Origin: Bacteroidota bacterium
GTDB lineage: Bacteria > Bacteroidota > Bacteroidia > B-17B0 > Aurantibacillaceae
DNA length: 64,000 bases
Direction of reading: 5' to 3'
Assembly: GCA_018267825.1 (NCBI GenBank)
Contig: JAFDXR010000020.1
Coordinates: 62,001 to 126,000, forward strand
Shown here: positions 16,926 to 24,926 of the stretch, one piece after another
Position numbering within the stretch: the stretch's first letter is position 1
Layout of the letters: each line of letters begins with the position of its first letter
Notes under the pieces: generated by a model
Told to the model about the DNA's origin: nothing
What the model saw: the letters and a program-made list of their open reading frames with translations, nothing else
Database searches by the model: none
Made by a program: the position numbers and the translations under genes

Positions 16926-18404
16926 ATGGAACATTATGATCTGATTGTGATTGGAGGAGGCCCCAGCGGGTATGCAGGCGCCATGCGGGCTGTAGACTTT
17001 AAGAAAAAAGTACTGCTGGTTGAGAAAAAACGAATTGGCGGAGCCGGCATTTATGAAGGCGTACTCACATCGAAGACACTCTGGGAATTTTCACAAAAAA
17101 TATCGTCTATCCGTGAAATGCTCCCGGATTATAAAGTCGATTACGCCGATATTGTCAGGACCATGAAAGAGGCTGTATTTGAGCGCAAGACGCAAATGAC
17201 AGTTCACCTTCAGTTGCTGCAGAACTATATGGATAACAAAATGTTTTCCTATGAAAAAGGAGAAGCCCGCTTTATAGATAAACATACGATCTGCATCGTG
17301 AAAGAAGATGGGAATTTCAAGACTGTTTCTGCTGACAATATTCTGATTGCTACAGGAAGCCGCCCCCGTTATCTTTCACATATTCCGATCGACGAAAAAA
17401 TAATCATGACCAGTGATGGCATCCGCAATCTTACGGATATTCCGAAAAGCCTGGTGGTGCTTGGGGCCGGGGTTATAGGTTGTGAGTTTGCAACGATCTT
17501 TTCGAATTTCGGGCAAACAAAAGTATACCTCATTGATAAGGCCGATCGGATTCTTCCGTTTGAAGATGAGGATGTAGCAGCTGTTGTAACCGAGAATCTC
17601 GAGAAGCAGGGTGCTACCGTGCATCATGGTGTATCACTTAAACGCATGGAAATCATTAATGGTGAAGTGGAGTATGAGTTGGCTCATAAAGATGGCAGCA
17701 CCGAAGTATTGCGCGTAGAGAAAGCCCTGGTTTCGGTGGGCCGTGTGCCGAATATTGAAGGACTGGCACTCGAAAATGCAGGCGTGAAACTCAATGAGCG
17801 CGGCTGTATCTGGGATGATGATACACAGACCAATATCAGTAACATATTTGTAGCCGGCGATGTTACCACAGAGATGGCGCTCGTGAATGTTGGTGAGCGT
17901 GAAGCCCGCCATGCTGTTGTGCGCATGTACGGGCCTATTGTGAAGCCACTCTCTTATAAAAATATTTCCACCATCATGTTCCTCAATCCGGAAGTGGCCT
18001 GTGTGGGCATGAGCGAACAGGAACTCAATCAAAAAGGAATTCCGCATAAAGTAGTGAAGCTCGATTACAGTACCAATGCCCGGGCCATAGCCATGCGTAA
18101 GACCAAAGGTTTTTTCAAGATCATTGTAACCAACGATAATGGGATGCGTATTTTAGGTATGCGTGCTGTGGGAGAGCATGCCAGCTCAGCGATCCAGGCT
18201 GTGGCCTATTTGATCCATACCAACCAGGGCATCCGCGACCTGGCCGATATGATGCACCCGCACCCAAGTATTATTGAAGGAATCCAGGAATGTTTGCGTA
18301 TGCTGCTTGGCAAATCGATATACAAATCCTGGGTATTTAAAGATAAGCTGAAGTGCTATGTGTGCGAAAACGGTGTGTGTACACCGCTTGAGCAGTTGGT
18401 TTAA
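16926..18404 (+). CDS. Dihydrolipoamide-dehydrogenase-like flavoprotein lacking the redox disulfide
   Basis: The 492-aa protein has the class-I disulfide oxidoreductase layout: FAD-binding GGGPSGYAGA at 10-19, NAD(P)-binding VLGAGVIGCEFA in the middle, a second FAD motif NIFVAGDVT, and a C-terminal dimerisation domain ending with the HPHPSIIE dyad region. Where the family has GGxCxNxGCxPSK, this protein reads GGAGIYEGVLTSK (38-50), so both redox cysteines are replaced (by Gly41 and Val46). It therefore cannot work as a normal lipoamide or glutathione reductase; a transhydrogenase-like role resembling SthA is one possibility. A C-terminal cluster C477, C480 and C485 (CYVCENGVC) is unusual. It follows gldB by 42 bp. 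Confidence 0.85.
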   Translation: MEHYDLIVIGGGPSGYAGAMRAVDFKKKVLLVEKKRIGGAGIYEGVLTSKTLWEFSQKISSIREMLPDYKVDYADIVRTMKEAVFERKTQMTVHLQLLQNYMDNKMFSYEKGEARFIDKHTICIVKEDGNFKTVSADNILIATGSRPRYLSHIPIDEKIIMTSDGIRNLTDIPKSLVVLGAGVIGCEFATIFSNFGQTKVYLIDKADRILPFEDEDVAAVVTENLEKQGATVHHGVSLKRMEIINGEVEYELAHKDGSTEVLRVEKALVSVGRVPNIEGLALENAGVKLNERGCIWDDDTQTNISNIFVAGDVTTEMALVNVGEREARHAVVRMYGPIVKPLSYKNISTIMFLNPEVACVGMSEQELNQKGIPHKVVKLDYSTNARAIAMRKTKGFFKIIVTNDNGMRILGMRAVGEHASSAIQAVAYLIHTNQGIRDLADMMHPHPSIIEGIQECLRMLLGKSIYKSWVFKDKLKCYVCENGVCTPLEQLV

Positions 18405-18486
18405 ATACGCTGATATTTCTGACTTGTCGGGAAATCCCATGTGCAGAGATGTCTCCACCGTGATTGCTGCGTTCTAAATGATAAAT

Positions 18487-18518
18487 AAAAAAGGGAGCTG
18501 AATCATCAGCTCCCTTTT
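18487..18518. terminator. Bidirectional intrinsic terminator between convergent genes
   Basis: An 11-bp perfect stem (18491-18501 with 18506-18516; aagggagctga / tcagctccctt) with a 4-nt loop is flanked by an A run and a T run. It serves both the flavoprotein gene (+) and the thiolase gene (-). Confidence 0.9.
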
Positions 18519-18537
18519 CAGTTTTATAAGGAATATG

Positions 18538-19719
18538 TTATTGCACGTTTTCGATCACGAGCGCTGTAGCACCACCGCCACCGTTACAGATACCTGCTGC
18601 ACCGTATTTGGCATTGTTTTGCTTCAGTACATTGATCAGGGTTACAATAACGCGTGCACCGCTGGCTCCCAACGGGTGACCTAAAGAAACAGCGCCGCCA
18701 TTTACGTTCACTTTCGACGGGTCGAGGTTCATCAGCTGCATGTTGGCAAGACCAACCACAGCAAACGCTTCGTTTAATTCGAAGTAACTGATGTCGCTTA
18801 ATTTCAATCCGGCTTTTTCAACGGCTTTAGGCACAGCAATAGATGGAGTGGTAGTGAACCACTCAGGAGCCTGCTCTGCATCGGCATAACCAATAATTTT
18901 AGCCAGTGGTTTTAATCCCAGTTTATCAGCCTGTTCTTTGCTCATCAATACCAGGGCCGCAGCACCATCATTCATAGTCGATGCATTGGCAGCGGTAACA
19001 GTACCGTCTTTTACAAACACAGGTTTGAGTGTCGGGATTTTATCGAAGTTTACATTTTTATATTCTTCATCTTCGGCAAAAAGTACATCTCCTTTTTTGG
19101 TTTTTACCTCTACAGGTATAATTTCTTCTTTGAATTTTCCGGCGCTCCATGCGGCTGCAGAGCGTTTATACGACTCAATGGCAAAAGCATCCTGTTGTTC
19201 GCGGGTAAATCCTTTTTCTTTGGCACAAAGCTCAGCACAATTTCCCATGGCTACGTTTCCGTATACATCGGTTAAACCGTCTTTGGCCAAACCGTCGATC
19301 ACCTGGCCATGACCATATTTTGCTCCCCAGCGATTGTTATCGAGGTAGTATGGAACCTGGCTCATGTTTTCCATCCCACCGGCCACTACAATACTATTGT
19401 CGCCCAGCATGATACTTTGTGCTGCCAGCGAAATAGATTTCATACCACTGGCACACACTTTATTTACAGTTGTACAATTTACATGATCCGGCAAACCCGC
19501 AAATTTAGCGGCCTGGCGGGCAGGAGCCTGACCCAGGTTTGCCTGGAGCACAGAGCCCATAAATACTTCATTCACACTGTTTGGATCCAGTTTAATGCGG
19601 TCAATAGCACCTTTGATAGCTGTAGCGCCCAGTTTTGTAGCAGGTACACCTGCCAGTGTTCCACCAAATGAACCCATTGGAGTTCTTACGGCAGATACGA
19701 TATATACTTCTTTCATCAT
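18538..19719 (-). CDS. Acetyl-CoA C-acyltransferase (thiolase)
   Basis: The 393-aa protein is a full-length thiolase. The nucleophile is Cys89 in NKVCASGMKS, the HPLGASGAR motif carries the catalytic His, and the second Cys lies in AGICNGGGGA. Short loops and the length fit a biosynthetic/degradative acetyl-CoA acetyltransferase (AtoB/PhaA type), which condenses or cleaves acetoacetyl-CoA, rather than a long-chain FadA, but specificity is inferred. A promoter element lies at 19767-19774. A 3-hydroxybutyrate-dehydrogenase-like gene is also present in the window at 36987, not adjacent. Confidence 0.93.
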   Translation of the reverse strand: MMKEVYIVSAVRTPMGSFGGTLAGVPATKLGATAIKGAIDRIKLDPNSVNEVFMGSVLQANLGQAPARQAAKFAGLPDHVNCTTVNKVCASGMKSISLAAQSIMLGDNSIVVAGGMENMSQVPYYLDNNRWGAKYGHGQVIDGLAKDGLTDVYGNVAMGNCAELCAKEKGFTREQQDAFAIESYKRSAAAWSAGKFKEEIIPVEVKTKKGDVLFAEDEEYKNVNFDKIPTLKPVFVKDGTVTAANASTMNDGAAALVLMSKEQADKLGLKPLAKIIGYADAEQAPEWFTTTPSIAVPKAVEKAGLKLSDISYFELNEAFAVVGLANMQLMNLDPSKVNVNGGAVSLGHPLGASGARVIVTLINVLKQNNAKYGAAGICNGGGGATALVIENVQ

Positions 19720-19766
19720 GTTATTCTTTAGTTGTGTTTAAGCTTTGTGAGATTATTTTTCGCCGC

Positions 19767-19774
19767 CAAATGTA
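19767..19774 (-). promoter_or_regulatory. Candidate -7 element for the thiolase gene
   Basis: The plus-strand CAAATGTA reads TACATTTG on the minus strand, 47 bp before the start. The rest of the 188-bp gap up to 19907 shows only a weak 6-bp hairpin (GTCGTT/AACGAC near 19849-19875). Confidence 0.4.
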
Positions 19775-19907
19775 AGGTTTTGGTTCAATTATGGTCGCCC
19801 CGTTCATACTTTTTGATTAACATTTTATAAAATCAGGTTTATCTGTCGTTAAAGCCTTAAAAATCAACGACGAACATGGGGTTGTGTGGAGGGAAAAACA
19901 GTGATAG

Positions 19908-21164
19908 CTAATTCCCGAGCTGTGAGGCAATCCAGGCTGTAGACCACGCATTTTGAAAGTTGAAACCGCCGGTAATACCATCGATATTGAGCACCTCGCC
20001 GCAAAAATACAAGCCGGGTATTTTTTTACTTTGCATGGTTTTAAAGTCAATCTCATTGAGCTTTACACCGCCACTCGTAACAAACTCTTCCTTGAATGTT
20101 GTTTTGCCCTGCATGTGATAAATATCGTTGATGAGGAACTCAACGAGTTTGTTATTTTCTTTTTTGCCAAGCTCCATCCAGCTTTTTTGTGAAGCAATCC
20201 CGGCCTTCGATACCAGGTATTCCCAGAGCCTGCGCGGAATTTCAAACAAGGGTGTATTGATGATCATGGCTTTGGAGCCCTGTTGTTTTTCCAGGATGGT
20301 TTTCACATCGGTCTCTTTCAGCTCACCGGTCCAGTTCACTGAAATGCCGGCATCATAACGGCAGTTGTATAAATCGATGGCCGCAAATGCCGATAGTTTC
20401 AGAACCGCCGGCCCACTCATGCCCCAGTGTGTGATCAGCAGAGGGCCAGTGAATTTATAAGAAGTCGAAAGAATTTTTACAGTGGCCGACTTTACACTTA
20501 AACCCATGAGTTCGCAAACCGGATCGCCGGGCAGATTAAATGTAAAGAGACTGGGCACCGGCTCCGATAAGGTATGTCCGGTTTTTTTTATAAAGTCGTA
20601 ATGTTTGCTTTGTGCATGTCCGCCAATACAACAGATGATCGCGTCAGCTTCATAAACCTGTTTACTTGTACTAAGCGTCAAACGCCCGTCCGGCAATGAT
20701 TTCATCGACAGGGCTTCTTCCTGTATCCGGATTTGGATATGGCGTTTATCGGCTTCTCTCAGAAAACATGCGATAATGGTTTCCGAGGAGTTGCTCACCG
20801 GGAACATACGTCCATCGGGTTCGGTTTTAAGTTTAACACCTCTGTCCGCAAACCAGGCAATGCAATGCTGTACATCGAAACGTGAAAATACCTGCCGCAG
20901 TTCTTTTTCACCCCGTGGGTAATTTTTTACCAGTTGGGCATGATCAAAGCAGTGATTGGTTACATTGCAACGGCCACCTCCACTGATTCGCACCTTCGAT
21001 AAAATCTTATTGCTTTTTTCGATCATGATGATCTTTGCCTCCGGGAAACGGATAGCACAATTAATGGCCGCAAAGAAGCCGGAAGCTCCGGCACCAATCA
21101 CTATTATATCTTTGTGTTTCACGCTCTGCAAAGATGCATTTAAAGTTTTTTTAACGCATGGCAA
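19908..21164 (-). CDS. BaiN/HI0933-like NAD(P)/FAD-dependent oxidoreductase
   Basis: The 418-aa protein has an N-terminal FAD motif IVIGAGASGFFAA, a KVRISGGGRCNVTN segment (lysine-rich, diagnostic for the HI0933/BaiN family), a middle SLFTFNL...PVCELMGLSV domain, and the C-terminal TSGGVKLNEIDFKTMQSKKIPGLYFCGEVLNIDGITGGFNFQNAWSTA region (short parts quoted). Family members include the flavoprotein BaiN of bile-acid metabolism, but most are uncharacterised, so no substrate is claimed. Translation could also start at TTG or GTG codons 12-15 residues downstream. It diverges from the SPFH gene, with 48 bp between starts. Confidence 0.85.
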   Translation of the reverse strand: MPCVKKTLNASLQSVKHKDIIVIGAGASGFFAAINCAIRFPEAKIIMIEKSNKILSKVRISGGGRCNVTNHCFDHAQLVKNYPRGEKELRQVFSRFDVQHCIAWFADRGVKLKTEPDGRMFPVSNSSETIIACFLREADKRHIQIRIQEEALSMKSLPDGRLTLSTSKQVYEADAIICCIGGHAQSKHYDFIKKTGHTLSEPVPSLFTFNLPGDPVCELMGLSVKSATVKILSTSYKFTGPLLITHWGMSGPAVLKLSAFAAIDLYNCRYDAGISVNWTGELKETDVKTILEKQQGSKAMIINTPLFEIPRRLWEYLVSKAGIASQKSWMELGKKENNKLVEFLINDIYHMQGKTTFKEEFVTSGGVKLNEIDFKTMQSKKIPGLYFCGEVLNIDGITGGFNFQNAWSTAWIASQLGN

Positions 21165-21212
21165 TTCCTAAAAAAGTTATACATTTATGTTTACTTTTTA
21201 AAAACAAAATTC

Positions 21213-22319
21213 ATGGGATTATTTGATAAGATCAGGAATGAGTTTATCGACATTATTGAATGGACCGATAACTCAAACGATACGATTGTATGGAAATTTC
21301 CTCGTTACCAGAACGAGATCAAGATGAACGCCAAGCTTACGGTTCGCGAGAGCCAGGAAGCTATTTTTCTGAATGAAGGAACTATTGCCGACGTATTTAA
21401 ACCCGGCATGTACAACCTGACGACGCAGAATATGCCGATTATGACCACGCTGAAAGGCTGGAAATATGGCTTTAACAGCCCGTTCAAGGCAGATGTATTT
21501 TATGTAAATACCAAACAGTTTACCAACCAGAAATGGGGTACTAAAAATCCGATCATGCTGCGTGATGCTGAATTCGGGCCGATCCGCCTGCGTGCATTTG
21601 GTTCTTATGCATTCCGGGTGATTGATAGTGCTAAATTTTTGAAGGAGGTTGTTGGTACCAACCAGGAGTTTACCACCGATGAAATCAACGAGCAGCTTCG
21701 CAACCTGGCGGTAACACGCGGGATGGATGCAGTGGCTGAAAGTAAGATTCCGGTGCTCGATTTAGCATCGAACTATGATGAAGTGTCGAAACTCATTACG
21801 GATAAAATCCGTCCGGAGTTTAATGAACTCGGATTGGATCTGACGAAGTTCCTGATCGAAAATATTTCCCTGCCACCGGAAGTGGAAGCTGCACTCGATA
21901 AGCGTAGCAGCATGGGAATTATTGGAAACCTGGGGGCTTATACGCAATTCCAGGCCGCGAATGCGATGGAAGATGCCGCCAAGAACCCAAGTGGTGGAAT
22001 GATGGGAGCCGGCATGGGAGCCGGTATGGGCTTTGGAATGATGAACCAGATGGGAAATGCATTTCAAAATCAACAATTTAATGCGCAAAGCGGGATGAAT
22101 ACACCGCCGCCACCACCACCGGTAGTACAGTTTTTTGTGGCTGTAAACGGGCAGCAAACAGGACCATTTAATATCCAGCAACTTCAGGCCATGGCCACCA
22201 GCGGACAGTTCAATAAGCAATCGCTCGTTTGGAAACAAGGCATGAGTGGTTGGTTAGCAGCCGAAACACAGCCGGAATTGATAGCTATGTTTGGCGCAGT
22301 TCCGCCTCCTATTGTGTAA
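21213..22319 (+). CDS. SPFH-domain protein with C-terminal GYF_2 domain
   Basis: A 368-aa protein with three parts. The SPFH/band-7-like domain covers about 1-235 (virion-core/YdjI type: starts MGLFDKIRNEFIDIIEW, then ESQEAIFLNEGTIADVFKPG). A Met/Gly-rich low-complexity segment (about 250-285) and a proline run (about 297-302) follow. A GYF_2 domain covers about 305-360 (QTGPFNIQQLQAMATSGQF, W..GM..W). SPFH proteins form membrane-associated oligomers, and GYF_2 domains bind proline-rich partners. No membrane span is evident. This architecture is known in many bacteria; the role is not established. A strong terminator follows at 22341. Confidence 0.88.
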   Translation: MGLFDKIRNEFIDIIEWTDNSNDTIVWKFPRYQNEIKMNAKLTVRESQEAIFLNEGTIADVFKPGMYNLTTQNMPIMTTLKGWKYGFNSPFKADVFYVNTKQFTNQKWGTKNPIMLRDAEFGPIRLRAFGSYAFRVIDSAKFLKEVVGTNQEFTTDEINEQLRNLAVTRGMDAVAESKIPVLDLASNYDEVSKLITDKIRPEFNELGLDLTKFLIENISLPPEVEAALDKRSSMGIIGNLGAYTQFQAANAMEDAAKNPSGGMMGAGMGAGMGFGMMNQMGNAFQNQQFNAQSGMNTPPPPPPVVQFFVAVNGQQTGPFNIQQLQAMATSGQFNKQSLVWKQGMSGWLAAETQPELIAMFGAVPPPIV

Positions 22320-22340
22320 TTAACTCGTAGTCAATTGTTT

Positions 22341-22375
22341 AAAAGCCTTTTCGAATAGCTGAAAAGGCTTTTTTT
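22341..22375 (+). terminator. Intrinsic terminator after the SPFH gene
   Basis: A 12-bp stem (22341-22352 with 22361-22372; aaaagccttttc / gaaaaggctttt) with an 8-nt loop runs into a T tract. Confidence 0.9.
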
Positions 22376-22476
22376 ATTAACATTTATTATGGTGTTAGTT
22401 GAAATAAAAGCCTTTATTTAGTTTGATTAACCACATATAATTCATAAAATTGCCAATTGTAAAAACGAAGATTATT

Positions 22477-22824
22477 ATGGCAGAGATTCACATTTTAGGG
22501 ATTAAATATGTAGAGCAAAACACTCAGGAAGGTCTTGAATTTAAATACAAACCAGAGGTTCCGAAATTAAAAGTTGTAGGCAGTATTTTAATTGCCGAAG
22601 AAGAAGAAGAAGATCAGGGCTGTGTGTTCCTGACCCAGAAACAACTTAACCAGGTTCTGATCAATAAAGAAATTGACCTGAAATTAACTGATGACCGCTG
22701 GTACCCTGCCAAGCCGATGAGCAAAGAGCAGATCAAAAAAGTAGGTCTCGTAAATATTGAAGCTGAGTACCTTGGTACGGCAGGCGATGTGCGTTGCTAC
22801 GAGGCACTTCGCATCGAAGAATAA
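22477..22824 (+). CDS. Small soluble protein of unknown function
   Basis: A 115-aa protein whose family I do not recognise. I place the start at the ATG at 22477 (MAEIHILGIKYVEQN); an upstream in-frame TTG at 22450 would add nine residues. It is acidic in the middle with a run of five Glu (about 47-51), has no signal peptide, membrane span or cysteine-rich motif, and ends LGTAGDVRCYEALRIEE. It is framed by terminators at 22341 and 22851, so it is a monocistronic gene. Its isolation and good coding character argue that it is real. Confidence 0.75.
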   Translation: MAEIHILGIKYVEQNTQEGLEFKYKPEVPKLKVVGSILIAEEEEEDQGCVFLTQKQLNQVLINKEIDLKLTDDRWYPAKPMSKEQIKKVGLVNIEAEYLGTAGDVRCYEALRIEE

Positions 22825-22850
22825 TTCATGCTTTAACCCGGCATAAAATG

Positions 22851-22879
22851 ATCCCGAATCTATGTTCGGGATTTTTTTT
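22851..22879 (+). terminator. Intrinsic terminator before cdsA
   Basis: Stem atcccgaa (22851-22858) pairs with ttcgggat (22865-22872), with a 6-nt loop and an eight-base T run. Confidence 0.9.
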
Positions 22880-22889
22880 AACCTTTTCT

Positions 22890-23804
22890 ATGGCACTTAA
22901 TATAAAAACACTCACCACCCGAACCCTTACAGCTGCTGTATTTGTGGCAGTACTGCTAACCTGTATCAACCTGAGTTTTTTGAGTTTCGCAGGTTTGTTT
23001 TTTATGGTATCATTATGGGGGCTCTATGAATTTTATCAGCTGGCCGAAAAGCTCGGTGCACAGCCCTACAGGTGGCCGGGCTATATCTGTGGTGTGTTTG
23101 TTTTCGGGGCTGGTATCCTGGCCAATATGAACAACAGCGATTTCCTGGGAGACCCCGTGCTCATTCTGAAAATTCACAAACTGGCTAAGGTTTTCTGGTT
23201 GCTGGCTTTACTGACCGGCTTCGGATTTTTTGTTCGTGCCCTTTTCGGAAAAGAACAAAATCCTGTTCTCAATATTGCCTATACACTGACAGGTGTGGTT
23301 TATGCGGTGTTGCCATTTACAATGCTTACCTATGCCACATGCATTCAAAAAGCATTTGCTTCCATACATATTGTGCCGGCTATAGGCCCTCTGATAGCAC
23401 CGTATAACCCGCATATTATTCTGGGAGTTATTCTGCTCATCTGGGTTTCCGATTCAGGAGCTTACCTCGTAGGAAGTCTTGTCGGGAAACATAAACTGTA
23501 TGAACGAATCTCGCCGGGTAAAACCTGGGAAGGTTCTATTGGTGGTGCACTCATTACAATGGGATGCTCGTATGTCATTGCATCCTGGTATCCTGAAATT
23601 GCATTTAAACACTGGATCGTGATTGCCCTGATGGTTTGTGTATTTGGAACCATTGGTGATCTTATTGAATCCATGCTCAAACGTCAGGCGGGTGTAAAAG
23701 ACTCCGGACGTATCATGCCCGGACATGGCGGAATTCTTGACCGTTTCGATAGCCTGTTGTTTGTGTCGCCTTTCGTATGTGCGTATTTATACGTCATACA
23801 ATAA
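22890..23804 (+). CDS. cdsA: Phosphatidate cytidylyltransferase
   Basis: A 304-aa multi-span inner-membrane enzyme. The start at 22890 (MALNIKTLTTRTLTA) lies just after a terminator; longer in-frame reading from 22794 would run through that hairpin and the previous gene's end. The C-terminal signature KRQAGVKDSGRIMPGHGG...DRFDSL is the CDP-diglyceride synthetase pattern with its metal-binding Asp residues. LIWVSDSGAYLVG and SPGKTWEGSIGG are further family motifs. It makes CDP-diacylglycerol, the precursor of all membrane phospholipids. The gene ends 10 bp before the convergent pyrophosphatase stop. Confidence 0.95.
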   Translation: MALNIKTLTTRTLTAAVFVAVLLTCINLSFLSFAGLFFMVSLWGLYEFYQLAEKLGAQPYRWPGYICGVFVFGAGILANMNNSDFLGDPVLILKIHKLAKVFWLLALLTGFGFFVRALFGKEQNPVLNIAYTLTGVVYAVLPFTMLTYATCIQKAFASIHIVPAIGPLIAPYNPHIILGVILLIWVSDSGAYLVGSLVGKHKLYERISPGKTWEGSIGGALITMGCSYVIASWYPEIAFKHWIVIALMVCVFGTIGDLIESMLKRQAGVKDSGRIMPGHGGILDRFDSLLFVSPFVCAYLYVIQ

Positions 23805-23814
23805 CGCGAAATTT

Positions 23815-24450
23815 TTACATCCCCAGATCCATGTGTGTTCTGAACGATTTGTTATAATCGTCGATGCTCCTTAGAATCACTTCGTGTGCTTTGGCTTTAT
23901 CGTATACTTCAGCAATTTCAACCACGGCTTTCTCAGCACCAGGAATATTTTTGTAGGTGAGAAAGTAATGCTTTAAGCGATTGATGAGGGATTCAGGGCA
24001 TTCATTGAGATCTTTCCACTGGCTGTATATTTCATCTTTGGCCATGACGGCAATGATTTTGTCATCGGCCTCGTCTTTATCGATCATGCGGAAACCACCA
24101 ATGGGTATAGCCTCCAGGATAATATCGCCACTGGTAATATTGCGTTCGGTGAGTACACATATATCGAGCGGATCACCATCGCCTTTGATATTGGTACGGT
24201 TGGTGGCTTTATTGGCAAGCTCCGCAACGCCTTCGCCGCAATAGGTCTGTGGTATAAAACCGTAAAGTGCCGGAATGATATTGGAAAATTTCTGAGGACG
24301 GTCTACCTTACGATACCCGGTTTCCTTGTCGATTTCATATTTCACATGATCATCAGGAACCATTTCGATATACGTTGTAACAATATCTGGTGCTTTGGCA
24401 CCATAAGAGATTCCATGCCAGGGGTGAGGTTTGTGTAACTGTACTTTCAT
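23815..24450 (-). CDS. ppa: Inorganic pyrophosphatase (family I)
   Basis: A 211-aa protein. I start it at 24450 (MKVQLHKPHPWHGISYG); an upstream in-frame codon at 24495 would read through the terminator at 24478. It contains the family-I active-site motif GDGDPLDICV, with the metal-binding Asp residues, plus EIDKETGYRKVDRPQ and YGFIPQTYCGEG. It hydrolyses pyrophosphate made by polymerases and activating enzymes. The short hydrophobic N-terminal extension of the longer ORF looks like noncoding sequence. Confidence 0.95.
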   Translation of the reverse strand: MKVQLHKPHPWHGISYGAKAPDIVTTYIEMVPDDHVKYEIDKETGYRKVDRPQKFSNIIPALYGFIPQTYCGEGVAELANKATNRTNIKGDGDPLDICVLTERNITSGDIILEAIPIGGFRMIDKDEADDKIIAVMAKDEIYSQWKDLNECPESLINRLKHYFLTYKNIPGAEKAVVEIAEVYDKAKAHEVILRSIDDYNKSFRTHMDLGM

Positions 24451-24477
24451 AAGGATGATTGGAGTGACGAAAATTAA

Positions 24478-24505
24478 TAAAAAAACCCGGTGCACGCACC
24501 GGGTT
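24478..24505 (-). terminator. Intrinsic terminator after the Cys/Lys-rich peptide gene
   Basis: Stem aacccggtg (24484-24492) pairs with caccgggtt (24497-24505), giving a run of U on the minus-strand transcript from 24485 down to 24479. Confidence 0.88.
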
Positions 24506-24528
24506 CCGAATATATAGTTCTGAAAAAA

Positions 24529-24783
24529 TTATTTGGTTGTTTCAGGTTTTGTTTCAGCCTGCATTTTGTCTTTGCAGCATGATTTTTTTTCAGAGCCAGC
24601 TGTTTTTTTATCGGCAGAGCAGGATTTACCTTCGCCTTTACCTTTACAGCAAGATTTTTCACCGTCTTTTTTGCACTCTTTTTTACCTTTATCTTTATCG
24701 CCGTCGCCTGTAGTTTTAACAACAGAAGCAGAAACACTTCCTACCATTCCGGCGAAAGCAACCATTAAAAATAATTTTTTCAT
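24529..24783 (-). CDS. Small exported Cys/Lys-rich protein
   Basis: The 84-aa protein has a signal peptide (about 1-20, ending GSVSAS). The mature chain of about 64 residues is dominated by Lys, with Asp/Glu, Gly and six Cys arranged as KKEC, SCCK, KSCS and SCCK. There is no hydrophobic core, so it may be disordered or fold around metal. Similar small MKKLF-type exported proteins are common in Bacteroidota, but I know no assigned function. It has its own -7 element at 24809 and a strong terminator at 24478, so it is a dedicated monocistronic unit. Metal binding or thiol buffering is a guess. Confidence 0.8.
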   Translation of the reverse strand: MKKLFLMVAFAGMVGSVSASVVKTTGDGDKDKGKKECKKDGEKSCCKGKGEGKSCSADKKTAGSEKKSCCKDKMQAETKPETTK

Positions 24784-24808
24784 GAGATGTGATTTTAAAT
24801 TTATAAAA

Positions 24809-24816
24809 CAAATGTA
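24809..24816 (-). promoter_or_regulatory. Candidate -7 element for the Cys/Lys-rich peptide gene
   Basis: The plus-strand CAAATGTA reads TACATTTG on the minus strand, 25 bp before the start. Confidence 0.5.
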
Positions 24817-24926
24817 CGTAAATTTAAACAGTAAAAGTCCTGATTCTGCTCAGCTTTTTGTTAAAAAAGTTAAAAGGAATTAGACGGATTTTATGGAGAT
24901 TTTAAAGCTCCACGTCTTATTAAAAA

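Noticed and set aside
22794-22889. N-terminal extension of cdsA
   Set aside because: The extension overlaps the previous gene and reads through the terminator at 22851; the family start matches 22890.
24451-24495. Upstream extension of the pyrophosphatase gene
   Set aside because: It would start inside a terminator and adds a hydrophobic stretch not belonging to the cytoplasmic enzyme.
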